A stretch of 64,000 bases of DNA, taken from Candidatus Altimarinota bacterium. GTDB lineage: Bacteria; Patescibacteriota; Gracilibacteria; BD1-5; UBA6164. Location of the stretch: the NCBI GenBank assembly GCA_013368515.1, contig JABWCI010000006.1:1-64000 (forward strand), read 5' to 3'. This document shows, one piece after another, positions 46,700 through 58,441 of the stretch. The position numbers and the translations under genes were made by a program. Each line of letters starts with the position of its first letter. Position 1 is the first letter of the stretch. Under the pieces are notes generated by a model, which saw only the letters and a list, made by a program, of their open reading frames with translations, was not told the origin of the DNA and searched no databases.

Positions 46700-46837
46700 A
46701 TTTTTTAGATTAAATTATATTTAATGGTATTTTAATAATAAAAAAACAAAAGTAAAAGTATAAAAATAAAAATGTCTTTACTTGATTTATAAGCATTTTT
46801 TTATATACTCTTTTTTATTAAAAAATAAGTAAAAACG

Positions 46838-48307
46838 ATGCAACAAAAAGGAATAAATAAAAATGATATAATTGAAAATATTGAAATCGAAAAACTAGTT
46901 TTTGGTTGACAATGATTTGCTAGATTAAAGCATGAAAATCCAGATTTAGATTGAAGAGTTATTTTTATAACAGGTTGAGCTATACCTTGAAGTATAGTTA
47001 ATTTAAGAGTTTTAAAGAAAAAAAGTTGATTTTTGGAAACACAAATAGTTGATATAGTTAAAAAATCTCCTATTGAAAAAATCCATCCTACTAATATATA
47101 CTGAGAAAGTGGTTGATGGAAATGGATAAATATTCCTTATGAAGAACAACTTAAAATAAAAGAAAATCAAATTAAAGAAAGTATGCATTTGATTGAGAAA
47201 CTACAAGAAAATTTACCTTTTTTACCTATCGAGGCATCACCAATTATAGATTGATATAGAAACAAAGTGGAATTTAGTTTTGGTAAATATATATCAAAAA
47301 AAGACAATATAGAAGAGCATTTTAATCTAGGTTTTCATAAACAAGGTGAATTCTCAAAAGTACAAGACTATGATTGAGCACCTTTGATTGATGATATTCA
47401 AAATGAAGTTTTTAGTGAAATCAAAAAATTCACAAAAACTGTATGACTTCCAGTTTATGATCAAATGAGAGCTGAATGATTTTTCAGACATTTACTTATA
47501 AGAAAAACTCATTTTACAAACCAAATGATGATTTTACTTAGTTTTAATCCAAATTATTTTGAGTCTAATAAAAAATTAAATAAAGAAGAGAAATTAAAAG
47601 TTATCAAGGATTTTTTCATATCTTTAGCAAAAAAATATCCTATAATAAAATCAATTTATTATTCTCATAATGTAAATAAAAGTGATACTTTTATTTGAGA
47701 TTTAGAGTTAATTTATGGTGAATCTACTATTACTGAGAGCCTTTTATGACTTGATTTCAAAATCTCCCCTACTTCATTTTTTCAAACAAATAGTTCTTGA
47801 GCTGAAAAACTATATGAAATGGTTTTAGATTTTGCAAAAAAAGAAGATTTAAAAAATCAAATAGTTCTTGATTTATATGGTTGAACATGAACAATCGGTA
47901 TGATTTTTGCAAAAGCTTGAGCAAAAAAAGTAAAAAGTGTTGAAATGGTAACTTCAGCATCGCTTGATTGAAAAGAGAATGCAAAACTAAACTGACTTAA
48001 TAATATAGATTTTGTGAATGCAAAAGTAGAAGACTTTTTATGAGAATATATAGCAGCTTCTGAAAAAGCAGATCTACTTATAATAGATCCTCCTAGAGCA
48101 TGAATGCATCCTGGTGCATTACCAAATATACTTAGTTTTGGTACAAAACAAATCATATATGTATCATGTAATCCTGCAACTTTGGCTCGTGATTTAGAAT
48201 ACATACTTAAAAATAGTGATTATAAAATAGAAAAGATAAAACCAAAAGATATGTTTCCTCATACTCACCACATAGAAATTATTGTAAGTTTAATAAAAAA
48301 AGACTAA
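46838..48307 (+). CDS. rlmD: 23S rRNA (uracil-5-)-methyltransferase, RlmD/RlmCD-like
   Basis: 489 residues. N-terminal TRAM-like beta domain ([17 protein letters not shown]), a central domain with [13 protein letters not shown], and the methyltransferase with [31 protein letters not shown] and the catalytic Cys in [15 protein letters not shown]. No iron-sulfur cysteine cluster at the N-terminus, as in RlmCD. Terminator follows. Confidence 0.93.
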
Positions 48308-48321
48308 AAATAGTCTTTTTT
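48296..48321 (+). terminator. Terminator after rlmD
   Basis: AAAAGACTA / TAGTCTTTT stem plus T-run overlapping the stop. Confidence 0.82.
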
Positions 48322-48379
48322 TTGTTTTTAAAAATATTTTATGCTATAATATATTAAATAATCAAATAATAATATAACA

Positions 48380-49465
48380 ATGAATATAAAAGAAAAATTA
48401 GATACAATACTTGATTTTGCATCAAATAATAAATATTCTGATGTTCATATAAACACTAATTCAAATGTAAGAATTAGAAATCATAACTGAGAAATTGAAA
48501 TTATTGAAAAAATTTGAGAAGTCTTAATTGAAAAAACAGATAAAAATGAGATATCTGAAATAATTAAGATTATTTCATGAGCTGAAAAATATGAGTCTTT
48601 TATAATTGATAAAGAATTAGATACTTCTTATAAAATATGAAACTGAGATAGATATAGAGTTAATTGTTATTTTGATTCTCAATGAATTTCTATTGCATTT
48701 AGAATAATACCAAATGAAATACCTAGTATGGATGAATTATGATTGTGAGATCAGATAAAAGAAATGTGTAATAAGTCAAAATGACTAATTCTTATAACTT
48801 GACCAACATGATCATGAAAATCTACAAATATGGCTGCAATGATTGATTATATCAACAAAAATTTTAAAAAGCACATAATTACTATTGAAGATCCAATTGA
48901 ATTTTCATTTTTATCAGATAAGTCATTGATAAATCAAAGAGAAATTTGAAGTCACACAAATGAATTTTCAAATGCAATGAAATCAAGTTTAAGAGAAGAT
49001 CCAGATGTTATAATGTTATGAGAAATGAGAGATCCCGAGACCATTAAAACAGCAATAACATTAGCAGAAACATGACATTTGGTTATATCAACACTACATA
49101 CAAATGACTCTGTTCAAACTATTGATAGAATTATAGATATATTTCCTTGAAATCAACAATCACAAATAAGAATGCAGCTGAGTCAAAGCTTAGTTGGGGT
49201 ACTTAGTCAAAGATTAATACCTAGAAGTGATAAGCCTTGAAGAATTGCAGCAAGAGAAATACTTATAAGTGACGATGCGGTTAGAAACCTTATTATAACT
49301 TGAAAAACTCATCAATTATATAGTGTTTTAGAAGTATGAAAAAATAAATGAATGATACTTATGGATAAATATTTATTAGCTTTATATAATAAGCAAATAA
49401 TAGACAAAGAAACTCTACTTAGTTATGTTAGAGATAAAGAAAGTATATCAATGATTATTAATTAA
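48380..49465 (+). CDS. pilT: Twitching motility ATPase PilT
   Basis: 361 residues. Hexameric retraction ATPase of type IV pili. N-terminal PAS-like domain (SDVHINTNSNVRIRNHNGE), Walker A LITGPTGSGKSTNMAAMID, Asp box ITIEDPIEF, Walker B DVIMLGEMRDPETIKTA, His box LVISTLHTNDS. Upstream of a cNMP-binding gene in the same direction, 9 bases apart. CPR bacteria use pili for host attachment. Confidence 0.96.
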
Positions 49466-49474
49466 TATAATAAA

Positions 49475-50320
49475 ATGTTAAATATAAATTTTTTAGAAAA
49501 TTCTTGATTTTTTCAAATATTAACTCTTGATGAATGAGAGGTTTTGTTTGATGAGTGAGATATAGATAATAATCTTTATATTGTAAAAAATTGAGAATTA
49601 TCAATAGAAAAATATATTGATGAAACAAAAAAGGAAACTAAAGTTTTAGCTAAATTATTGGCTTGAGAAGTTTTCGGAGAAGGTTCTTTATGAGATAATT
49701 GACCTAAACAAGTAAAAATTATAGCAAAAATTAGAACAACTATATTATCAATAGAAGCTAAAAACTCATTTGAAAAATTTTTACTAAAACATACTAAATG
49801 ATGAGTAGATTTACTTTCTTCTATTATTTATATTTCAAACAAAAGATTACTTGAAGCAAATTTTTTGATTACATCAAGTTACAAAATTAATAAACATATA
49901 TCAGAATTAAGCGAGTTTAATAATATAAACTTATTTTCTATATTAGATGAATTTAGTAAAACTATTTCTTCTCAATACATAATTTACTTAGAAAAAAATC
50001 CTGTAATTGATAATGTTGCTATACTAAAATATGATTCTAGGAAAAAATGAAAAATGCAACAAGTAATAATTGATTTAAAAGATTCAATACTTGATATAGA
50101 TGATCTTAAAAATGAATGAATAGACATATCAAAATATAATTTAATTGAAGAGTTAAAAAATAAAAATGAAATTATAGGTTATTTTATAATTTGAAATAAT
50201 GATAAAAATTTTGATGAAGCTCAAAAAAAATCAATATCTATTATATCTGTATCTATTGCTTGATTTATTAAGCAAAAACAGTATTTTGAAGAATTAAAAA
50301 ATAAAGAATATATTGAATAA
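49475..50320 (+). CDS. Cyclic-nucleotide-binding domain protein with a C-terminal GAF-like region
   Basis: 281 residues. Domain 1 (about 12-130) has the CRP-type fold: LDEGEVLFDEGDIDNNLYIV, then LLAGEVFGEGSL (family: G..fGE.al), missing the usual Arg of the phosphate-binding cassette. Domain 2 (about 150-275) resembles a GAF sensor (SILDEFSKTISSQYIIYLEK). No DNA-binding helix-turn-helix. Coupled to pilT, so probably a sensor controlling pilus retraction, by inference. Confidence 0.82.
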
Positions 50321-50354
50321 AAAAAGATAACAAAAATTGTTATCTTTTTTTATT
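50321..50354. terminator. Bidirectional terminator
   Basis: AAAAAAGATAACAA / TTGTTATCTTTTTT stem between convergent pilT and macB units. Confidence 0.87.
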
Positions 50355-51564
50355 CAAACCTAAGAGCATCAATTGGTTTCATTTTTGCTGCTTTCCAAGC
50401 TGGAAATAATCAAAAAACTATTCACATAGCCATAGAAACTAAACTAGAAAAAATAATTACATTTAAGCTAAATTTAGCTGGCATTGGAGAATATTTATTA
50501 ACTAAATAAACACCTAACAAACTAATTATAAATGCAATAATACAACCTAATATACTTATAACAATTGCTTCAGTTAAGAATTGTATAATTATATCACTTT
50601 TTTTAGCTCATATAGCTTTCCTAATTCATATCTCTCTTGTCCTTTCTATAACAGAAACAAGCATTATATTCATTATTCATATTCATCCTACAAGTAATGA
50701 AATTCAAGCAATTCATCATAAGAATAATTGCATTTGAATTATCATCTTATTTATCTCTTTAATTGCTTCATCATTTGATTCAAGTCTAAATTTTGCATCA
50801 GATGGAATATTTAATCATGATAACTTCATAAGTAAAAATAATATATCTTTTTTTGTACTATCAATTTTTAATATATCATTAACAAATATGTATATGTTTG
50901 TTAATTTTTTTACTCAAAAACTAGATTCAAGAGTACTTATCGGAATTATCATAGAATAATTTAATTGCCAATCAGTTGATTTATCAAGAACTCAAATTAT
51001 ATCATAACTATATCATCATATCATTATTTGTTTTCAAATTGGATTTTTTCATTCAAATTCATATTTTACTAAGTCATTTCACAAAATAACAACTCTAGAT
51101 TTCTCATTGTAATTATTAGTTGTAAATCAATAACCATAAAGTATATTTATGTTTTTTAATTTTAAGTAATCTTTTGTTATTCATGTTATCTGAGAATACA
51201 AATCTTTTCATTCAAATTTTGATGCTCATCAATAACTACTTGCGAGTCCAGCAACTCACTTAATATTTCAAACATATTTTTGTATTGAATCTATAGTCAA
51301 TAAATTAAATATATCTACTACCTTTAAATAAGAAGTTTCGGTATTTTCTCATTCTCATGGAAAGTTATTGTTTTCGACTATACTTATTACATCATTTGAA
51401 ACAGAAAGATTTTCAAGCATCTGAGCCTTTAATCATTCTCAAAGAGCAAGCATAATAGTTACAGAAGAAATTCATATAACGATTCAAAGTGTACTTAATG
51501 TTGTCCTTAATTTATTTTTAAGTAATGAAGATACAGCGCTTATAAAATATTTTAAAATATTCAT
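50350..51564 (-). CDS. MacB-like ABC transporter permease (FtsX fold)
   Basis: 404 residues. One N-terminal helix (TLSTLGIVIGISSVTIMLAL), a large MacB periplasmic-core domain, then three helices with ERTREIGIRKAIGAKKSDII and LFPAWKAAKMKPIDALRFE, which are MacB signatures. Works with the ATPase and coiled-coil adaptor genes just upstream on the same strand. Substrate unknown: peptide, lipoprotein or toxin export is possible. Confidence 0.93.
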
Positions 51565-51579
51565 TTTGTAAAATTAATT

Positions 51580-52245
51580 TTAATCAACTATTTCTCAGTC
51601 TTTAATTTTTATAATTCTATTTGCATGACTTGCTATATGGTTATCATGAGTGATAATAATGATAGTTTTTCATGCTTTATTTATTTCTCTCAAAATATTT
51701 AAAATCTCTTCTCAAGTTTTTGAATCAAGAGCTCAAGTTGGCTCATCTGCCAAGATTAAATCAGGATTAATAACTAAAGCACGGGCTATTGCAACTCTTT
51801 GAGATTGTCAACCTGAAAGTTCATTGGGTTTATTTTTTAATTTATCTCATAATCAAACTTTTTCTAAATACTCTATAGCTTTATTTTTAGAATCTTTTCA
51901 TGAAAGTCATTGATATGTAAGAGGAAGGATAACTTGTTCCAATGCTGACATTCTAGGTAATAGCGAATAATTTTGAAAAATAAATCATATTTTTCTTGAT
52001 CTTATTTGTGATAATTTTGAGTCTTTTAACTTATCTACTCTTTCAGAAGAAAAATAATATTCTCAACTACTTGGAGTATCAAGCATTCAAATTATATTCA
52101 TAAGAGTAGATTTACCACTTCAACTAGGTCAGACAATAGCAACAAACTCTCAAGATTTTATCTCTAGATTTATATTTTTTAATATATCTATTGAGTTATT
52201 TTTTCAAAGATTATAACTTTTTTTTATATTTTTTAGATTTATCAT
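51580..52245 (-). CDS. ABC transporter ATP-binding protein (MacB/LolD type)
   Basis: 221 residues. Walker A VGPSGSGKSTLMNIIG, Q-loop, signature ELSGGQSQRVAIARALV, Walker B LILADEPTGALD, H-loop IIITHD. The glycines of the P-loop and signature are TGA. Co-transcribed with the permease downstream (15 bases) and the adaptor upstream (7 bases). Confidence 0.95.
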
Positions 52246-52252
52246 ATTTTAA

Positions 52253-54430
52253 TTATATTCAATAATACCCTCATCATTTAAAGTCATCTACATTAAAATT
52301 ATTTGCATCAAAATTGATTTCTAAAACTTGATCTCAAATTTCTAATCAAGAAACTATTTGAGTCATAGAATTACTTGTTATTCATATTTCTACAAATCTT
52401 TTTTCTTTTTTCCCATCAATTAAAACACTAACAAAGTTTTGTCAACTATCATTATCTAGTTCAATTGACATAGATGGTACAAGTATAGCATCATCTATTT
52501 TTTCAAATACTATTTCAACATTTGAAAACATACCAGAATATATATTTAAATCTCATTTATCAAGTAAAAATTTTACGATGTACTTTTTTGATCAATTATC
52601 ATCTGTTGGTTTAGAATCTATAAAAGAAATAGCTCATGTAAATGTCATATCTGGATAAGAATCAAAATTTGCATTTACTATTGTTCATTTTTTTATTTTA
52701 GTTATATCGATTTGATCAAGTTTTATTTTTACTTCAATTATATTTGGATTAACTAAATTTATATATTTTTCTTCTGTTGAGTTATTATTCAGATTATCTC
52801 AAACTTTTAAATTTAAATTATCAATTACTCAATCAAATGGAGCTCTAATTTCATAATTTTCAATTTTTTTATTTACATTATCTATATTTATTTCAGCTTG
52901 TTTAACATCATTTTGCAATAAAACTATTTCTTCAGGAAGATTATTACTTTCATATCTTTTTTGATATTCTTTTAGAGATATTTCATAATCAAGTTTAGAT
53001 AATTTTAATTCATTTTCTCTATCTTTTTTTCAATTTTCTATTTTGTATAATTCATCTTTTAATTCTCTTTTTTGCTTTTCTAAATTAAGCACTGATGTAT
53101 TATATGAAATCTCTAGCTCATTTATTTTATAAGGTAATGAAAGTGATTGAGTTTTATAGTCAAGTTCTGCTTTTTCAAGATTTGGTTTCAGATTTAATAA
53201 ATCATTTTTTAAACGAGTAACTTCTATTTGAGATCTTTGCTTTAAGATATCAATAGAATCCTCTTTTCTCAATTTATCAATATTATCAAGTGTGCTATTT
53301 TTTGATGAATTTGCATTATTTCTAATTGAGTTACCTGAACTATTTATAGAATCAATATTACTTTGTGTAAAATCTATTGTTTCAATACTATTTGTAGCTC
53401 ATTTAGATAGATTATCTCAAAGAGCATAAAGAGAATCGAAAATCTTTAACTCTTGTTCTAGTAAGTAAACTAAATTATCTATACTCTTAAAATCAGTAGT
53501 TTTATTGAAAGCATTTTGTAAATCAGTTTTTCTTCATTTTACTGCCCAATAAGACATTTCAGCATTGTTTTTATATGTTGAATCTTTTGCTGAAAAATAT
53601 ATATTTTTATCTCAAGAATAGTTATAATCTTTATCAATTTTTAATATAGAATTTGTATTTCTCAAAATTGAGTCATACTCGCTTAGATTTGTATATAGTT
53701 TTTCTTTTATATCATCTAAATTTCTATTGTATTGAATTATCTTATCATTAAGTGATTTTTCTTCATCTATAATTGCTTTTTCAAGTTTCCATTTTTCATT
53801 TTCAAAATTTGAAATTTTATATTCATAATCACTTTTTGAAAGCAAAAAATCTTTTTCATATTTTGCTTTTTCAAGTTCTAGTTCTTTTTTTTGTTTATCT
53901 AGATCAAGAGTAGATTTTTTTATATTTTCTTCTAATAATTTAATCCTATCTATATCATTTAAATCTTGAGTTGAAAAATCATATATAGAATTGTCTAATT
54001 TTCTCTTTTTGTTATCTATCTCTATTTCAGCTCTTATCTTATCCTCATAATTAAATTTAGATAAAGATTTTTCTAGGTTCAATTTAGAGTTTTCAAGTTT
54101 TAAATATGCTTCTTTAAGTTCATTGTTTAATTCTCATTTATCAAGTTCAGCTAATATATCTCATGACTTAACTAAATCTCACTCTTTTACATATACTCAT
54201 CTAACTGCTCAATTTAAATTAAATTTTAATTTTTGCTCATTTAAAAGATTTGTTTCTCAAAGTACATTTATACTAGAGACAAGAGATCAAGTTGATACAG
54301 TATAAAAAACATCATTTCAAACTGATGTTGCAGAATTATCTTTTTTATAAAATTTAAAATAATATACTACAGAAGATAATATAAGTAATAATACAAATAA
54401 AATAAAAAACTTGTTTTTAAATATTTTCAT
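52253..54430 (-). CDS. MacA/HlyD-type membrane-fusion protein with a very long coiled-coil region
   Basis: 725 residues, about twice MacA. N-terminal membrane helix (FFILFVLLLILSSVVYYF), a lipoyl half (LKFNLNGAVRGVYVKEGDLV), then a charged coiled-coil region of about 400 residues (roughly 105-545), interrupted by a Ser/Asn-rich loop near residues 320-375. The second lipoyl half (YEIRAPFDGVIDNLNLKVGD), beta barrel and C-terminal domain follow. Coiled coils this long would span a great distance from the membrane. In a monoderm cell without TolC it may reach through the wall or S-layer. First gene of the macAB unit. Confidence 0.9.
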
Positions 54431-54491
54431 AAAAATGGATTAAAATAATTATAATTTTAAAATATAACGATAAAAAAATAAAATCGTGACA

Positions 54492-55445
54492 CTATTTTTT
54501 ATATTTTTCAAGCAAATTTAGTAATTTATATTCTCACTTAACTGCTTTATACATACTATTTATACTTGGAGTTCAACTAGCGAGCAGCATTTTATTATTA
54601 TTGATTTCAGTAATCTTATTTGCAATTTCAACTGAATTATAACGAGGTGATTGATCTGATACATAACTATTATCATGTTCTTCATCAATAATTATAAGTC
54701 AAAGAGAGTTATATGGATAAAATAAAGCAGACCTAGTTCATAATATAATTTTAGCTTTGTTATGGTAGACATCTAAAAAATAATTTGTTTTTTTAGCTTC
54801 ACTAACAGTAGAATTTAGAAGTAAAACATCATCTCAAAAAACTTGGCATATTTTTTTATAAATCTGATTTCATAAAATAATTTCAGGTATAAGAAGTAAA
54901 ACCTGTTTATCTTGATTTATATAATGTTGTATAAGTTTTATATAAATTTCAGTTTTTCAACTTCAAGTTACTCAAAATAATAAAAATTTATTTTCTCTAC
55001 TATCAATTATATCTTGAAAAATACTTTCTTGAGCTTTAGTAAGAGATTTATCAAAGTCAAAATTATATCTATAATCTCATGTCTTTAAAAAATCTAGTTT
55101 GTTATTTATAAGTTTTTCTTTTAAGTTTTTAGGTAAAAATAGATTTAAACTATTATGGATTGGTGTAAAATAATTTATAGATATATATTCAAGTAAATTT
55201 AATCTATAATTATTTATTATTGGATTATTATTAATTATCTCTAAAATAGATTTTATTTCTATTTTAACATCCATATCAACTATATTATCTATGATTTTAT
55301 AAATTATACCATACTCTAAATTATTTTTTAATGGAATAGAAACAAGACATCATAAAACAATACCAGATAACAAATTATCTGGTATTTTATAAGTTAAACC
55401 TTGCTCATCAAAAGTCTTTCAAAAAGGTATTATAAGTGCATACAT
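54492..55445 (-). CDS. PriA N-terminal half (3'-DNA-binding plus first helicase domain)
   Basis: 317 residues against about 730 in PriA. Starts with the 3'BD-like domain (MYALIIPFGKTFDEQGLTYK), then LFGVTSSGKTEIYIKLIQ (Walker A), LLLIPEIILGNQIY, IILGTRSALFYPYNSLGLII with DEEHDNSYVSDQSPRYNSVE, and LLASGTPSINSMYKAVKGEY. A TAG ends it after NLLEKYKK. The zinc domain and helicase domain 2 with its Arg finger are missing, and the macA-like gene follows. Starts one base after the dnaX stop. A shortened PriA could still load on forks but should not unwind DNA. Confidence 0.88.
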
Positions 55446-55446
55446 A

Positions 55447-56871
55447 TTACACTATCTTAATTTTTATATTTTCTATTCACATTTCACCTAAAACACTATG
55501 CATAAGACTATGATTATCACTAGAATCTATAGATTTTTTAGTTATACTACTTGATGCTTTGATTTCTAATAAATCATCATAATAATCTATTTTTGATCAT
55601 CTAAGAGCCATAGTAAGTCATCATTTTGCTCATGATTTTTTTAAATTATCTATAAATAAATTTACATCAAAATTTGAATTGTTTGTTTTAGTTTTTTCTT
55701 CTTTTTGTCAAAAATCAAATATATCCTCTATATCGGATTTTGAAATATTAATCTCAGATTTTTCTTCTTCTATTTTATTTGTTTCAGATTTTTTTTCCAA
55801 TTCTCTATGATTCTCTATACTTACTATATTTTTTTGAATATGATTCTCTTTTTTTGTTGTAGTTTCATAGTTTCAAATTATCTTTAATATAGCTATAGTA
55901 AAAGTAGTATTTTCATCTAAAGAATTTTTAGATTTTATATAATATTCATCAAGTATATCTAAGATAAATATATAATTTTCTATACTTTCCCCTGTTTTAA
56001 CTTTATTTATTGCTATATTTTTTGCAGTAAAGATAAGTTCTTTAAAAAATAATTTTATATTTTTTCAATCATTTATTATAGTATCAAAAAGCTCTAAAAC
56101 AGCTATATCTTTATTTAGTAATTTATCCAAAAATAAATTGATTTCTTCACTAGAAATAATTCCCAATTTTGAAACTATATCATCATAAGAGATTTTTTTA
56201 TCACTTATTAATTGTTCAAAAAGAGATATAGCATTTCTAAGTCATCAATTACTATTTTTTATTATATAATCATATGAAGCATCATCTACTTCTATTCATT
56301 CATTTTGTGCTATATATAATAACCTTGACTTCAAATCTACATGAGAAATCCTTTTAAAATCATATCTTTGACAACGACTTATGATAGTTTCTGGAACCTT
56401 GTGAGTTTCAGTAGTTGCAAGTATAAACTTTACATGACTTGGCGGCTCTTCCAATATTTTTAAAAGTGCATTAAATGCTCATTTACTAAGCATATGTACT
56501 TCATCTATTATATAAATCTTGTACTTTGTTTTTGTCGGTAAGAATTGAGCTCTTTCTATAAGTTCTCTTATATTGTCAACTCAAGTATGACTAGCAGCAT
56601 CTATTTCTATAATATCAACCAAACTTTCACTTTTAAATTCTCTACATATTTCACACTCTAAACAAGGATTTCAATCATATGGATTTAAACAATTTATAGT
56701 TTTCGCAAGCAATCTTGCAGTTGTAGTTTTACCTGTTCATCTAGGTCAACATAAAAGATAAGCTCCTACAGTTTTTTCATTTGCAACAGCCTTTCTTAAA
56801 GTATCTTTTATAAAATCTTGTCATACAAGATTATCAAAATCACTTGGTCTATATTTTAAATATAAGCTCAC
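55447..56871 (-). CDS. dnaX: DNA polymerase III gamma/tau subunit
   Basis: 474 residues. Clamp-loader ATPase: [21 protein letters not shown]-loop [20 protein letters not shown], a four-Cys zinc module ([20 protein letters not shown]), [20 protein letters not shown], sensor [20 protein letters not shown]. The tail after about 360 is Lys/Glu/Asn-rich and short. GTG start (56871) gives VSLYLKYRP; no in-frame ATG precedes it. Head of the dnaX-priA' unit. Confidence 0.95.
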
Positions 56872-56895
56872 TTTTAAATAACTTAAGTAATAACG

Positions 56896-57026
56896 GGAAA
56901 TACTAGAAATGAACAAAAACAAGAAGTTCGAGGAAGAAAAATTTTTTCGAAAGGAGCTTACTGATATGTAAGTGACTGAGAAATAAATTTTTCTGACAAT
57001 GAAATTCGAAGTTTTTTCGCATTTCC
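56896..57026. repeat. 131-bp imperfect palindromic element (MITE-like or structured RNA)
   Basis: Centred near 56964 with a perfect inner hairpin CTTAC-TGATAT-GTAAG. The flanks are mirrored (AAAAATTTTTTC against GAGAAATAAATTTTT, GAAGTTCGA against TTCGAAG), and the outer ends are GGAAAT / ATTTCC. Noncoding; a 20-codon frame inside is probably chance. It directly abuts the murE stop at 57027 and sits upstream of dnaX. Could be a non-autonomous mobile element, or the murE terminator plus dnaX leader. Confidence 0.65.
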
Positions 57027-58334
57027 TTAAACTATAATTTTATTATCATCTATATCTTTTAATATCTGTTTAATAATTGTTTTATCATGCCACTCTATTG
57101 GTCAAGAATTGGTAACCATGATATGTTCATCTCATTTTCAAGCAACAAGTAAAGCATCTCATATTTCAAGTGACGAAACACCAACTTCAATAGCTTCCTT
57201 TCTACTTGGTATAACAAAAAAATCATTTCATTCTACCCTATTTATACCTGGTAATACATCTTTTATTATACTTTCTGTATTTTCAGTATAATCATCATCT
57301 TGAGTTAAAATAACAATATCACTATATTTTGAAACTATTTCTCACATTATAGGTCTTTTAGTTTTATCTCTATCTCAAGTTGCTCAAAAAACAGTAATTA
57401 TTTTTTTATAACCAATATCTTTTAAAGTAGTTAAAACTTTTTCAAGAGCATCAGGAGTATGTGCATAATCTACAAATATATCAGCTCATAATTCATTTTC
57501 TATAAGCTCTAATCTACCTGGAACTCAACTAATAGATTTAATTATCTCTATTATTTTTTCACCTGAAATAGAAAAAGACATAAAAACTCAAATAGCTGCC
57601 AATATATTTTCTATATTAAAATCTCATTTAAGTTTTGTTTCTATAGTTATAATCTTTCATGGTAATTTTACATCAAATTTTGTTAAAGTATTTTCTATTC
57701 TAATATTACTTGCAACTAAAGAAGCTCAATTTCATTTACCATAAAGATAAACTGAGTCATAAGTTTCTTCAACAAATAACTCACTATATTCAGATCATAC
57801 ATTTATTACTGCAGTTTTTTTAATTCAAGGTTTTCTATTGTAAGAGATAAGATTTTTAAATAAACTAAGCTTTGTATTTACATAATCTTTCATAGTTCTA
57901 TGTAAATCAAGATGATCTTGAGTTATATTAGTTAAAACAGCAATATCATAATCAAGTCACCAAACTCTAGACATTTTTATTCAATGACTAGCAGTCTCAA
58001 TAACAGCAATATCACATCATTCTTCTTTTGCTTGTTTAAATAATCTTTGTAATAAAAAAGCGTCTGGAGATGTCATTTTTGTATCATTTACATATTCTTT
58101 ATCTCAAATTATTATATTTACAGTTGTAAACATAAAAACTTTTTTTCAAGCTGCTCTTAATCATTTAGCAATTATATTTGAAGTTGTAGTTTTTCAATTA
58201 GTACCAGTTACTCAAATAATTATCATATTTTTTGAGGGGAATCAATAAGAAAAATTTGCAATTATAGCTCTTATCTTATGATAAGTTAATCTAAAAGGAT
58301 TATCTAAAGCAACTAGTTTTTTTATACTTAGCAT
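57027..58334 (-). CDS. murE: UDP-N-acetylmuramyl-tripeptide synthetase
   Basis: 435 residues. Adds the third residue of the stem peptide. Family marks: [53 protein letters not shown], and the C-terminal [20 protein letters not shown]. Lacks the first 60-100 residues found in many MurE. The DNPR motif for meso-DAP is replaced by DDDYTEN, so the third residue is unclear (Lys or other). ATG at 58334. Confidence 0.92.
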
Positions 58335-58404
58335 ACAAATAAAATTAATTATATTATCTTTTTATATAATAACTAAAATCCTTTAAAATGCTAGTTATTT
58401 TACA

Positions 58405-58441
58405 AAAAAAGATATTATTCTAAAATAATATCTTTTTTATA
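58405..58441. terminator. Terminator of the DUF4012 gene
   Basis: AAAAAAGATATTATT / AATAATATCTTTTTT palindrome overlapping the stop. Confidence 0.85.
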
